Assembly: GCA_032173965.1 (NCBI GenBank)
Contig: JAVUNC010000004.1
Coordinates: forward strand, 18,949,001 to 19,013,000
Direction of reading: 5' to 3'
Length of the DNA: 64,000 nucleotides
Source: Sitta carolinensis
Taxonomy: Eukaryota > Chordata > Aves > Passeriformes > Sittidae
Part shown: positions 37,259-48,700 of the stretch, in pieces
Layout of the letters: each line of letters opens with the position of its first letter
How positions within the stretch are numbered: the first letter of the stretch is position 1
Notes under the pieces: generated by a model
What the model was told of the DNA's origin: nothing
Databases searched by the model: none
Seen by the model: the letters and a program-made list of their open reading frames with translations, nothing else
Program-made: the position numbers and the translations under genes

Positions 37259-40200
37259 GTTTGCTGTCTCCATTATTGTGACGGCACTGACAAGCAACAT
37301 TAGGTATCAGTTTTGTAGGAACATGATCATGCTCTGTTCCTTTCTGCTGAGCTCTTCTACCATTTCTATTCCAAGCAGTCTCTGAATTCTTAAGTGAAAG
37401 TGATTCTATTTATATTCATCTCATAAAATGTTTAAAACATCAGAAAAAAACTCCTGCTTACAATATAAAACACAGATCTGAGGTGTAAAAGAAATACCAA
37501 TGCTCTTCTTTTCCTGAGCAGCAGGTGGGCACAAGTTTTATTTCCATTAAGATGTAAAAGCCGTAAGCTTGAATATGTTTTTTTTATTATCACTTTGATA
37601 AATGTTTTCATGGAGATATGTACAGGTAAAAGCCATATTCAGATTTGGTTTGTGAAAGCAAGGACACCAAGTGAAGAAAAATGAAACATTTGATCACTTT
37701 GATATTTAATAACTGATAAAGCTCTTTAATAGGACCTTGAAACTATTAATTTCACAGATATTTTAAGGGGGGAAAAACATCTTCCCAAATAAGTGGGAAG
37801 ACAAAATTTACACTAGAAAGTAATTATTAGGCTTCACACAACCGAATACATGGACACCTCCCTGGCATGAAGCTCCACCATCTGTTCCCGGGTGTTTGCC
37901 ATCCCAAAATCAGAAGACAAATTCTGTTCACTTTACAGCAAAAGTTTCTGAAATCAACTTTTGACAAGCAAGGAACTTTAATAGAAAACTAGTATCTGGG
38001 AGAAAAAGCTTCAGTTAGTAAGTATATTGATTTGTATTGTGGCATAGACAGATCTTGGAAATAATCTTGAATTCCATGCTACCTCAGTACTGATAACTTC
38101 TCATAAAAATCACAGGAAAACTGAAGCTTCTGACAATCACATACAGTATGACTGAATAGATTCCAAACTTACTAAAATCTAACTACTGGTGTGGAATATA
38201 ATGGTGGTCATCTATTTTACAAAAATGTCAAGATTGACTGTTGACCCTGAAAAGAGAGGGAGAAGACAAGACATTGATGCTTGTGGTAACATGACATCTA
38301 GTGTTCACTTTCAGGAAGCTTCAGTATTGGTTGGTGCCAAATGCTGAAGAAACATCAATGGCCCAGGACCCCTTTCCAAAATAAAATGCAGGTATTTATA
38401 CTTGCATAACTAAGCAAGTGCCTAAATCACACAGACACAGTGAAAACTGAGACAATGAAAGGCATAGAAAATCTGCCTGTGCTGCACTTGCCCTTCCTGT
38501 TGAGTACACAATTTCATTAACTGCAGAGAAGAGCACTATCCAAACAAGTTTCATGTTGCTGGTTGTTGTTTTTTTTCCTTTATGTTTCTGCTGCAAAAAG
38601 AAACTGCCTACCTAGTGCTCTTTTTCTGGCTGTGTATGGAAGTTAATAGAAAACCGATCTACATCTACATCTGGATCTAAAGCACAAGTTTAAGAGAAGA
38701 GTCCCTATTAAAAAAAAAACACAAAAAGGGTTATTTATACATAGCAATGAACTGTACATTTATTTCTTTATTCAAAATCGTGGTGTATCAATAGTACAAG
38801 TGCCTGTTACGTTATCATTCCCTTCCAAGCTTCTAGCAACACAATGAAAACCACAGTAACTAATGCATACTAGATCAATGAGACCATAAAATCCATGTAA
38901 GCACATAGCAGAAACACTCTAACATAGTAACAATTACTGAGATATGACCCCTTAAGTATTTCCAAGGACAAAGGGGGGAAAGGATTATATGAGAAATTAG
39001 AATAGAAAGTTCACTACAGATAAACATATATCAATTTTTGAAATCAGATGAATAAGAATACATGATAGTGAATGAAACAGGTGTCAGGAATTACACTGAG
39101 ACTGGCAAAACACAAGACACAAAGTCTGACTAAAACTTCAGTTCTGTAGAACTGAACATAAACAACTGCACTTCAAGAAGTTTATGGATATACCGTGAGA
39201 AACATCCTTAAAAGAGAATTAATGCTAAGAATACATGAATGAAAAACAAATTAGTATTGTATTTCAAATCAAGCATTGTCTTTAATTTAAATGTATGCTG
39301 AGTTATTTTCCAGGGTGTAGTATTTAACTGTTATCCTTCTAAAGAGAAAAAACCCACAAAGACAACCCATCCATCTTTTAGTATTGTCTAGCTACCAGAA
39401 TCCCAAACAAATGATTTGACTCAACTAACTACTGTTGTTATGTCTTACTTCTGAGAAAAATGTGTACACAGTCAATACACACATATTAAAATACACATTT
39501 TTCTTTTAACAAGGTAAACAGATCTAGACTCAAATATTGTTAAGTAACTTACGAAGATGCAATTCAAGCACTTGTCACACCGTGAATTATAAATCAAGTT
39601 CCTATTTTTCAATATATTTTGAGCACAATTTTCTTCAGAAGTTTAGTATGTGGCATATCTGGGCAGATAAGAAATTATGAACTCACCTAAATAAATATCT
39701 GCCATAAGATGTCCCTGTTGAACTTGAGTCTAAATGACTTTTTACTAAGCCTATATATTCATTCCTTCTTTTAATCACATACTTCTATTTGAAATAGCCA
39801 GAAAAATGAAGCTAAATTTGTCTGTTTCTTGGAAACAGACAGCTTGCCAAAGCCTTAGATTCATAACACGATTTCTCATTTAGACTCTAGGTAAATTGTG
39901 TAGTCACATGCCTTTACCCACATTGCTCTTACCCAAAAGGTCAGTTCACCATTCATGAAGTGTCTAGTTTAGTCCCAGGCAGAACTCCCATGAATAACAG
40001 CAGAAATGGCATGTCCTATTGGTCTTAAACATATACATTTGACACTACAAGAATACCAGTCATAAATTTCACCTAATGATAGTGGTTATTCCTCACCTTT
40101 AATGTTGAAATATCCTGAACTGACATACAATCTACTCAGCCGTTAACATTTTAGATAACTGCTGCACAGATTATTTTTTGCAGTTCCGGAACAGGTCTTA

Positions 40201-40499
40201 TAGATTAAGAACTGTGAAACAACTTTAAAACACAGAGGATTCCACAGTAGGCTTAACTCCTTTATTTCTTTTTCAATTATAGAAATTCTAAAAACCCAAA
40301 GGTTAAATTTATCCATCTCCTCACACACAGTTGAAAAATAGATGCAAATACAGGCTGTGAAAGCTTCTCAGAGGAGACAACAGTTTGTTTCCACAGCTTT
40401 ATGTGGAACGGCTTATACATGCTTATAATGTCAGGTATCCTCTACCCTTTTCTTCTACACTTGAATTTCAAAATATTACTTTCATTTTTATGATTACAG
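37259..40499. other. AT-rich sequence without a recognised gene
   Basis: Nothing recognised apart from low-complexity A/T runs. Confidence 0.4.
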
Positions 40500-40599
40500 A
40501 AGCTTGAAGTAGTTACAAATTCTGCGAAGGAGAACGTCTCTAAGCTTTCACGCAGCTGAGACACCTTCTAAACAACACTCTGGATAAAACATCAGGAAG
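40500..40599 (+). other. candidate non-coding exon next to the CpG island
   Basis: TTTCATTTTTATGATTACAG ends at 40,499 as a reasonable acceptor, and GGAAG is followed at 40,600 by GTAAGTAC, a very good donor. The 100 bases between have a stop in every plus-strand frame, so they would be untranslated or non-coding RNA. The location, a few hundred bases before the CpG island, makes a spliced transcript plausible, but chance pairing of sites cannot be excluded. Confidence 0.25.
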
Positions 40600-41001
40600 G
40601 TAAGTACAGGTTTTTTTTTTAAAAATTGCAAGGCTGTGGTCACTGAAACAGCTTGAAGGACAGGGAAAAAAGAAATTGCTTATTTTAGCACCGGTACGTA
40701 TTTTATATAAATACAATGAATCCTTTTTTTTAGCGGGTGATCAAAAACGATTGCGATGACGCTTCAACAAAACAACTTTACATGCCAAAAAGGGCGGCAC
40801 GTTAAACCACAGAGTCCGTAATGATTTTAAAAGGTCCGCAGGGCAGACCTACTACATTTTATATAAACCAGGAGAGCGGAGAACCGCCGTCAGAGGGCAT
40901 CATCAATGAAATTTGCCAAATACGCTGCCGTGAAGTAGCAAGTTCTTTTCTAACTCCCTCACGGGCTTCTCCTAAAAGTGCTAAATACATCCAAGTAGCG
41001 C

Positions 41002-41018
41002 TTTTTTTTTTTTTTTTT
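41002..41018 (+). repeat. poly-T run, 17 bases, at the edge of the CpG island
   Basis: Seventeen T followed by a T/A-rich tail (to about 41,038) separate the low-GC CpG shoulder from the GC-rich core. A poly(dA:dT) tract here could favour an open, nucleosome-poor promoter; that role is inferred. Confidence 0.9.
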
Positions 41019-41640
41019 AATTTTATTTTTAATTTATCATCGCAGCCTTGCAGCCAGGTTTCAAAGTGAGGGATTCAACGCGGTCGCCGGGAAACTCGAC
41101 CCTCCCGCTGCGAGCTGTCACGGCGCGTTGAAAATCGCGACCAGGATGAACTGGGACCCGTCGCAGTTCGGGCCCGGTGCCCGGTGCGGGAGGGAGGCGC
41201 ACGGGCCGTCCCGCCCGGGGAGCCGCGGCAGCGGCCGCCCCGCTGCTGCGAGAGCCCCGCCGGCAGCCCGAGCCCGCACCGCCCGCCCGCCCGCGGCCCC
41301 TCACGCAGGCACCTCCCTCCCGCCCTCCGGGCAGCGCCGCCGCCGGGACCCTCCCCACCCCCGCCCCGCCGCGGGAGTTGGCACTGGGACGGGCTGAGGG
41401 GAAGCGGTACTTGCCCAGGTCGGGACGAGGAGGCTGCCGGGCCGCTCGAGCGGTGCTGGAGGAGGCTGCTTCCCCGCCACGCTCATCTCCTCCCATGCAG
41501 CTGGCGTACTCCTCTCAGTCGGGCGGCTCGGCGGGACGCGGCGCCTCGGCACCGACTCCCAAGCGCCCGCCCCTCCCGGCAGCGCCGGCGTCCCAGCTCC
41601 GCGGGGCAGGCTGGCTCCGCGCTGCCCTTCGCCGCCCGGA

Positions 41641-41660
41641 GGGCGGGGTGGGACGGGGGG
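41641..41660 (+). promoter_or_regulatory. G-quadruplex-type motif
   Basis: Four G runs (3, 4, 3 and 6 bases) with loops of one, one and two bases meet the strict G4 pattern. It is about 60 bases upstream of the TATA-like element. Folding in the cell is not shown by sequence. Confidence 0.7.
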
Positions 41661-41717
41661 CGTTCGCCCAGAGCTCGGAGCCGGGAGGGGAGAGGCAGGC
41701 GGCGGCGTGGCGCTGGC

Positions 41718-41724
41718 TATTTAA
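41718..41724 (+). promoter_or_regulatory. TATA-like box TATTTAA
   Basis: The only A/T-rich heptamer inside the GC core, in CTGGCTATTTAACTTGGC. It would place a plus-strand start near 41,748. The reverse complement TTAAATA is also TATA-like, so it does not decide direction alone. Confidence 0.45.
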
Positions 41725-42072
41725 CTTGGCTCTTCGCCGGGAGAAGGTGCCGCCGCTCCCGCTCCCCTCCCCTTCGCGGCCGCATCCCAACAGGAGAGCT
41801 CTGGGTGCTCCTGCGAGCGCTGCCGCGCTCCTCCCCGACACCTCACGGCTCCGCTCGGCCCGCCCCGCGGGGCAAAGGCGGGCGGGGTGCGCGGCCTCCC
41901 GCGCCGCTCCGCTGAGGCGGGGGGTGCTGCGGGCGGAAGGTGGCCGGCGTGGCGGGGCTGTGGGGCTGAGGGAGCCGCCCCTCCGAGCGCGGCCCCCCGC
42001 GCCTTGCCCGCGCTCGTAGCGGGCACTTGCGCCTCGTCTAGGGTCACAAGCGACAGCCGCACGTGGCCCTCG

Positions 42073-44877
42073 CTTGCTGTCTCTGAATCAAAACCAAGAG
42101 TTAACATCCCTCGAGTATGCTTGGTACCCTTGGCATTGTGTAACACCTGGCCAGGAAAAATCCCCAATCCTAAACATTGTAATGAGATTTTGCTTCTCCG
42201 TGCATCTTTAGTTTACATCCAATTCTTGACCGTGGTTTGTGTCCAGACTATCAGTTTTGGGGGAGCTTCTTGCAGTCCAGTGTTGAAGCTGCTCCTAAGG
42301 CAAAGAAGTTCATTCTGGTCCTTAACATACTATTTTATTAGTAGACATATATTTTCACTCTTAAGGAGAGAGAGAGAGGGAAAGCTTTTAAATTTTCCTA
42401 TCAGTTGCTTTAAAAATAATTCATGCACATACCTTGCTGTTTTCATACCTAAATGTAATTTGAAAAGGCATCTCTGTTCCCTTTTGATGCCTCTACCTTT
42501 GTCATGCACAAATAGATAACAAAGTATGACTGGAGTTGGCTAGACTTTTTATGAAGTTGCTTTTAGAGTTGGGGTCTTTTCATTCCTGCTAAAGAACATG
42601 AGTAAAGCAGGAATGAAATATGCATCATCTTTTTCTTGGAGGTAAATCCATACAAAATATTCGTTGTCACTGCTATATTTTAACCTAGAATAAATTCCTC
42701 TCTTCCCAGGTTTCTCTGGTCAAAAAATGTCTGACATCACCCCTGTCTATTGTTTGATCTTCATATGTACCAGAGCCCTGGAGAAGGCGGGGAGGGGTGG
42801 ACAAGAGGGCAGTTTAGTCTGTGGGACTATGGGATGTCATTTGTTCTCCAGTGCTGCTTGGGGCCCTCCACCTGCGCCAGAGTTGGGGTTTTTTATCATG
42901 TGCAGAGGTGTGGAGTTCAGCTTGCAGCAAGGAGTGGATGCCATTCTGCTCAGGAGCTGGAGTTGGTACTCAAGCCAATCTGCCCCAATTCATCCTGTGC
43001 ATTAAAAGGCATTTATTTCACTCCATGCCTGTAGAAAAGTGCATGACAACACATCAGAGTATGAAATGTTGGAAGAGATGAGATGGGGCCACTGCTTCAC
43101 ATGACCATCCAAACTTAGGTGTATGCAGACACTGTGAGAGGTATGAGCCTGCTGCACTCACTTTGGAGACAGATTGCTCCAGGCTCCATGGGAATTGCAA
43201 GGAACCAGCAAATAACAGCAGCAGTCCTGGCAGGTATTTTCTATATGGATAATAGTTTTCCTGCGCTATAAACTTGTTACCTTATCCAGCATTGCTTCTC
43301 AGTTCTTTTTCATAAATACGGCACATAAGTGGGGATTAAAAAATGGAGGTGAAAGTTAGTGTAAATATAAAATAAATGGCACAGCTGTATAATAATGTAT
43401 AAGGAATATATATGGGAAATTACTGACAGAGATAAGTAAAATATAAGTAATTTACTTTCTAGAATGTTTCTCTTTACCTACAAGCTGTGCTTTTTAAACT
43501 AAGAAATCTTTGTCAGTTGGTATAATTAAGCCTTATACACAATATATGACTTCCTGAGTGGCATATCATAATACCAACAATTACATAAATGATTTCTGGA
43601 ATTTGTCAGAAACTGGATAGAATCAGACAGCCAAAGAACTATTAATGTTAATTTATTTTTGGAATTAACAAGTGCCCTTCACTGAATTATATTTTCCTAT
43701 GGTATTGCTGTACTGAATGTAAGTGGGTACATATAATTTGAGGAAGGATTAGGAAAAAATAAATTAAATATTTCTTATTTAAGTTGAGCTAAGCAAATTT
43801 GTGATAGTCTCATCTAATGCTTTATTTTGAGGGGTGATCAGATTTAATAGCTTAAGAAGCCCATGAGCTTCTTTAGGAGTTGATGCCTTGTCCAGTTTGT
43901 TACTAGTTGAAAGCATATATGCATTTTTTTCCTTTCTTCGTTTTGTACTTTTTCAGTTTTACTGCATCTTCAATCCTGCAAAATCTTTTGCTTTTGCCAT
44001 TCCTGAAATAAAGCAAATGGAAGCTAGCTGTCACGTAGCTATTTTAGTGATGACAGTTTTTCTTTTTCTGGATAACATTAAATACTATAATTTGAAATAA
44101 GGTAATTATTTGAAAATTTCATAAAAATCTACAAAATATCAAGAAAGTAATCATTCAGAGGTGGCAGTTCAAGAAAATGTGGAATGTTTTCAATAAGATG
44201 ACTTTAAGCCAAACTCATTATTTTGGAGTGTTACATTAAATAATTGCCAAGAAGTTTCATTCAGATCTGACTTGGCTCACGACAGGAAAACTGAAATTTG
44301 TGCAAAAGATTTGAATAAAATCAGCATGCATGAGAACAGATGCAAACTGCTAAATCTGGAAGGTATCATGTTACAGGCCTGTCTTTATTTCCTTCTTTTT
44401 TCATAGACATGCTTTTTTTCATTTGTACGTACAAGCGCGCACACACACACACAGATGATACCTGGCTTAGAGAATGGAAAAAGACTATTAGCACTAAAAC
44501 AATAAATAATTTATTTTACTAAGATGTCAAGGATAAAGACTTTTTCCATAGAAGTGGATGAAAGAGTATAATTTGGTTTTCCAGGAAATGTAGGTATGCA
44601 ATGCAGACATTAAAACATAGCTCTGCACAAAAACCTTCACAAAGCTATTGAAGTCAATTTATTGTCTTAATACAAACTCCAAAATTTGCAGATGCCATTT
44701 CAGGTTTTAGATGTTAATATTTCTTGTATTAATCAGGAAGGAGGCCTTTCATAAAACTTAATTGCTTTGTGAACTTTGTTACACCTCATATTTTACCACC
44801 AAAATAAACGCTCTGCCATTTAATTTTGTGTTGGGGGAAGAGATCAAAGATGGGGAAGCAATGAATGCTTTTTAAAG
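42073..44877. other. AT-rich sequence without a recognised gene
   Basis: Directly downstream of the CpG island. A slightly GC-richer stretch at 42,770-43,000 has frames of 86-94 codons in all three plus frames but no recognisable product. A short CA run (44,440-44,452) follows a GCGC tetramer. No clear splice donor was seen close to the island on the plus strand. Confidence 0.4.
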
Positions 44878-45745
44878 CATATTGTGTTTGCATGGCCAAG
44901 ATTTGGTAGTGGGAGGGGGGGCTGCAAGGGTGCCTTCTGTGCCCAGCAGCTGCCAGAAGCTTCCTCTGTGCCCAGCAGAGCCAATGCCAGACAGCTCCAG
45001 GATGGACGTGCCCCTGGCCAAGGCTGGACCGATTAGAAATGGCAGAAACATCTATGGGATAACAGAGTTAAGAAGAAGGGGAAAAAAGTGATTGTGCAGA
45101 TGTAATTGTGGCCAGAGAAGAGCTGGGTGAGCACAAGAGGAACAGCTCTGCAGACACCAAGGGCAGTGCAGAGGCAGGGGCAGGAGGTGCTCCAGGTGCC
45201 AGAGCTGAGATTCCCCTGCAGCCCGTGGTGCAGCCCATGGTGAGGCAGCTGTGCCCCTGCAGCCCACGGAGAACCACAGGGATGCAGAGATCCACCCACA
45301 GCCCATGGAGGAGATCCACACTGGAGCAGGTGGATGTCTGAGAGGAGGCTGTGACCCTGTGGGAGGCCTGTGCTGGAGCAGGCACTGTAGACCTGTGGAG
45401 AGAGGAGAAAAAACGTGATAAACTGACTATAACCCCTATTCCCATATCCCTGCACTGGTGAGTAGGAGGAGGTAAAGCTGGGAAGAAGGGAGGGGTCAGG
45501 GGACGGTGTTTTTAAGGTCTTATTTTACTTTGCATTATCCATTCTGATTTTGTTATTAATAAATATATTATCTCTAATTGGCGTCAGTTTTGCCTGTGAC
45601 AGTATTTGGTGAGTGATCTCCCCCCTCGTCCTTATCTCAGCCTATGAACTCTTTGTTATATTATCTCTCCCCTGTCCAGCTGCAAAGGCAATGAGAGAGC
45701 GGCTTTGGTGGGTGCCTGGAACTCAGCCAGAGTCAACCAACTACA
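44878..45745 (+). mobile_element. nearly full-length ERVL-like solo LTR
   Basis: U3 begins near 44,878 (CATATTGTGTTTGCATGG; the first TG is worn) and has AGAGCCAATGCC at about 44,979. It continues through the repetitive GC-rich middle (CCCCTGCAGCCCACGG and relatives, 45,210-45,340). An AATAAA signal lies at 45,558-45,563, and U5 has AGAGAGCGGCTTTGGTGGG (near 45,693) before the end CAACCAACTACA at 45,745. Flanks TAAAG (44,873-44,877) and AAAAG (45,746-45,750) fit a 5-bp target duplication with one change. This is the same family as the truncated copy at 10,010-10,635. No primer site or viral gene follows. Minus-strand frames up to 140 codons between 45,033 and 45,455 come from the GC-rich middle and are not genes. 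Confidence 0.85.
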
Positions 45746-48700
45746 AAAAGAAGTTTTTATTTGGAAATCAAAGGTAAGGCATTGTAAAAATGCCAGATTT
45801 CCCAAAGAAACTGCTGCTTATCCTGATGAGGATGCTGCCATTTAGCCACCAGTATTTTCCCATTTAGGATGACTGAGGAAGTCACTAGTATGCTGACAAT
45901 CAGCCTTAGATCCCTGTCTCAATCTGCTCTCCATTTACCACTTTTATTGTGTCAAACTAAGGAATAAGGGGGAAATTACAGGAAATAACAACTGGACAGC
46001 CTATAAGAGGACACTAATGTTTTAGTTTTCTTAAAATATATGCTGGCAAATCACTAAAATTTCACAGATATGTTCTTTTGCTTCAAAAGACCAACATTCT
46101 CTTGCTCTCCCAAAACGATAATGTGCATCAAATACCCTGTAAGTTTTCCCAGAAATTTCTTCAGTTCATTGAGTAGGGTAAAAAACTGTAGCAGTACATA
46201 TGGCAGTAGCCAACTTGAAAGAGACAGTAAAATTGTCTGTAACTTTAAAGGAAAGGAAGAGACTGCTGTATTTCAAAGAAACGAGCAAAAACTTCCCTTG
46301 AACCACTGTTCATTGGGAAAGAGTGATTGAAATAAGCATCTCATCCTTTGGGGCAGGTGGCTTGAGCAGCATGTGGGAGAGACTGTTAAAAAGTTTGCTT
46401 AACTGTCTTTCACCATCCCTTATTGTGACATAGGTACACATTACAAGGACACCCGGCTGCCAAAGTTAAGGATTGGCTAGGGCAAGCCAGTACTATTTTG
46501 GCTGTCACTATCACAGGAGTATTTACTGCATCAATCAGGAATTTGGCATCCCAGGCTATTCAAGGGAGAAACATATCACTGCTGTCCTGAGCAAATTACT
46601 ACAAAAGATGATAGAAAAATGGGTAACTGAGTAGCTGGACAACTAAAAGATGTATTCCCAGTGAGTGTTTATAGAGGACCATTGAACTGGTCAGTATGTA
46701 CTGTTCAAAATCAGACAGTTTTGATAACACTGAAAACATCATTCTAGACACCCAGTGCTTATCACCAGCTGAGGAAAAGTAGCAAGTGGCAAGCAATTGG
46801 CTAAATGGCATTGTGGAACCAAGTAGGATTTTAGTGCTGCTTCTTGAAGCTGATGATAAAATATTAATTCTTGCCTGTCCTTGAAATCTGCCTTGTATTA
46901 CCAAGTGGAGGGGCTGATGTTCAGTAAACTTGAGTATTTTGTGTGTACTGGTGCTTTGCAGACAGCAGTGTGCCAAGACATTCTGTGTAAGCTCTTCCAA
47001 TATGCAGAAAGGGAATATGGAATTTCATGGCCAAAGGAAGCAAAACCAAGTATTCAGCTTGTGAGAGGGGGAAGAAATAGGTTCTGGAAACCTACTGTCA
47101 TTATTCAGTTTTATCCAGAAATTGCTTGGCACCAAAATAGTTGCCAGTTCTGAGAAGAGATGGTAGAATATTGAAATCCCTCCTTCTTGGGAAGTGCCCG
47201 TCTCTCTGAGATAGGATGTGATGCTCTTTTCAGCTTTCTGTTTCACACTGGTTTCTGCTCATTACATTTAGAAACCAATGTATAAGCCTCATTGTGAGCA
47301 ATTTATCATATCACATAGTTTGTTTGCATAGATTCCTTATTTGTGCTTTAATTATTTGACCAAAATCTCTTATCCAATAAATATATACAAGTAAATAAGA
47401 CTCATTTAATTAAGAAAGAAAATATGTTTCACAAAGAAAGTAAATTTGATTGTAAGTCAAAGCATTGGTAATTTATAATCAAAGAACCAAGGCAATGGCA
47501 TGTGGTTTGTGTCACAAATAAAAAAATCAGATAGGAACTTATGAATACATAATTCATGGCCAATTTCTGTCAAAAACTGTATAGCCTTGTCTATCAATAA
47601 TTTCATTACAGATGGACATGATTTTTATGGATTTTTCACTTCATTTGTGAGTAATTAACTAGCAGAAGGAAGGGTACAATATAGTTCTTGAATTGTTCAA
47701 GCAGCTGCATTCCTATCCCATCCCATCCCAATCCATATACTATTTTGCATCAATTTTAAGCTAATTTTCAATGGGCTTCATTTGAGACAGACATTCTTTG
47801 TTAAGAAAAAAAAAATAAAGTGGACAACTAGAAGAAAGTAAGAATTTTATTCCAGGTTTTATTGCCTGGAAAATGCTAGGAGAGTCTTTACTTAATAATC
47901 CCCATGCAAAACACAATAGGAAATACAAGAAAATGTTCACTTCAGTGGTAATATCCTTTTTCTCTTATCTTTGTATAACAGTACAAAAGTTTGGTCTATG
48001 TGCTGGCACCACAAAATATTAATTGTTTTAAACCAGTTTTTCTCTAGCTTTTAATCTCTTAAAGTTTAGAGTCATACTTGTGTATTATAAGATATAGGAA
48101 AAATATGCCAAATCTTCACACACTAAATTAATTTTTCAAAGAAATAAAGCTACCAATTTATTTTTAATCTTATTTTATTTCTACATATTCAGTCGTAGTC
48201 ATAGGTTGGACAAAGTGTTGATTAAGCTAATTTCCTCTCTTTACAGAGGAATTAAATGCAAGTATTAAGTGAACCTAAACAAAAGCAACTAGTGTTTTTT
48301 ATACACCCTTGACCATAGACCTTCTAATAAACTTAACTACTGACTTCTTGGGCAACTGTGGGTGTGTAACAGCAAAATATCATAGGAGACCATTGCCACA
48401 CTTAGCACTGACTGCAGTTGTATGTATGGCCTCAGGAAGTGTAGCTATGAAAAAGTGAGTGGCTGTTGGGTAACTAACCGGAGGGGAGCAAGAAGAGGCA
48501 GGCCAATCACACAGACTTGTACAATACAACCCTAAGAAGACCCAAGAGCAGAGAAAAACGTAAGAGCAAACTTCCCAGCAAAGAACCCAGGTCACTGGTG
48601 AACCACTGCAAACCCTTCCCTATCTCTAGTGAGGCTCACAGTGGCAATTTTAGTATCCTGAAGGTCATGGAGAGGGTAAGCATAACACAAGAAGGCAGGG

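Larger units (their letters stand above)
40735..42072. promoter_or_regulatory. CpG-island promoter, gene not identified
   Basis: From about 41,040 to 42,070 the sequence is very GC-rich and crowded with CpG, in sharp contrast to the AT-rich surroundings. CpGs are also retained in the low-GC shoulder 40,735-41,000. GC boxes are seen (for example near 41,570 and GGGCGGGG near 41,880). There is a TATA-like TATTTAA at 41,718-41,724, a G4-type run at 41,641-41,660 and an E-box CACGTG at 42,060-42,065. This is what a vertebrate CpG-island promoter looks like. Open frames reach 280 codons on plus and 155 on minus, but they are proline-, arginine- and alanine-rich translations of GC-rich DNA and match nothing I know. 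The direction is unsettled: TATTTAA favours a plus-strand start near 41,748, yet its complement TTAAATA would serve the other strand. The gene probably has its coding exons outside this window. Confidence 0.85.

Noticed and set aside
41002..41046. Possible poly-A tail of a retroposed RNA on the minus strand (AATAAA-like sequence next to 17 A)
   Set aside because: The signal is only about three bases from the run, no source RNA is recognisable and no flanking duplication was found. Simple A/T-rich sequence is the simpler explanation.
41029..41496. 155-codon open frame on the minus strand in the island
   Set aside because: Same reason; it overlaps the plus-strand frames and reaches into the AT-rich edge with no known similarity.
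41177..42019. 280-codon open frame on the plus strand (and a 243-codon one in another frame) in the CpG island
   Set aside because: GC-rich DNA has few stop codons, frames overlap on both strands, and the products are low-complexity Pro/Arg/Ala sequence without a recognisable domain.
41887..42519. 210-codon plus-strand frame leaving the island
   Set aside because: Composition changes abruptly at about 42,070 and the downstream half reads like random AT-rich sequence; no domain recognised.
45033..45455. Three overlapping minus-strand frames up to 140 codons
   Set aside because: Antisense translation of the repetitive GC-rich part of an ERVL-like LTR.
46430..47160. Possible degenerate coding sequence (readable stretches in changing frames, one Asn-X-Thr site)
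   Set aside because: No continuous frame, no LTR or retroviral motif nearby, and no protein recognised.
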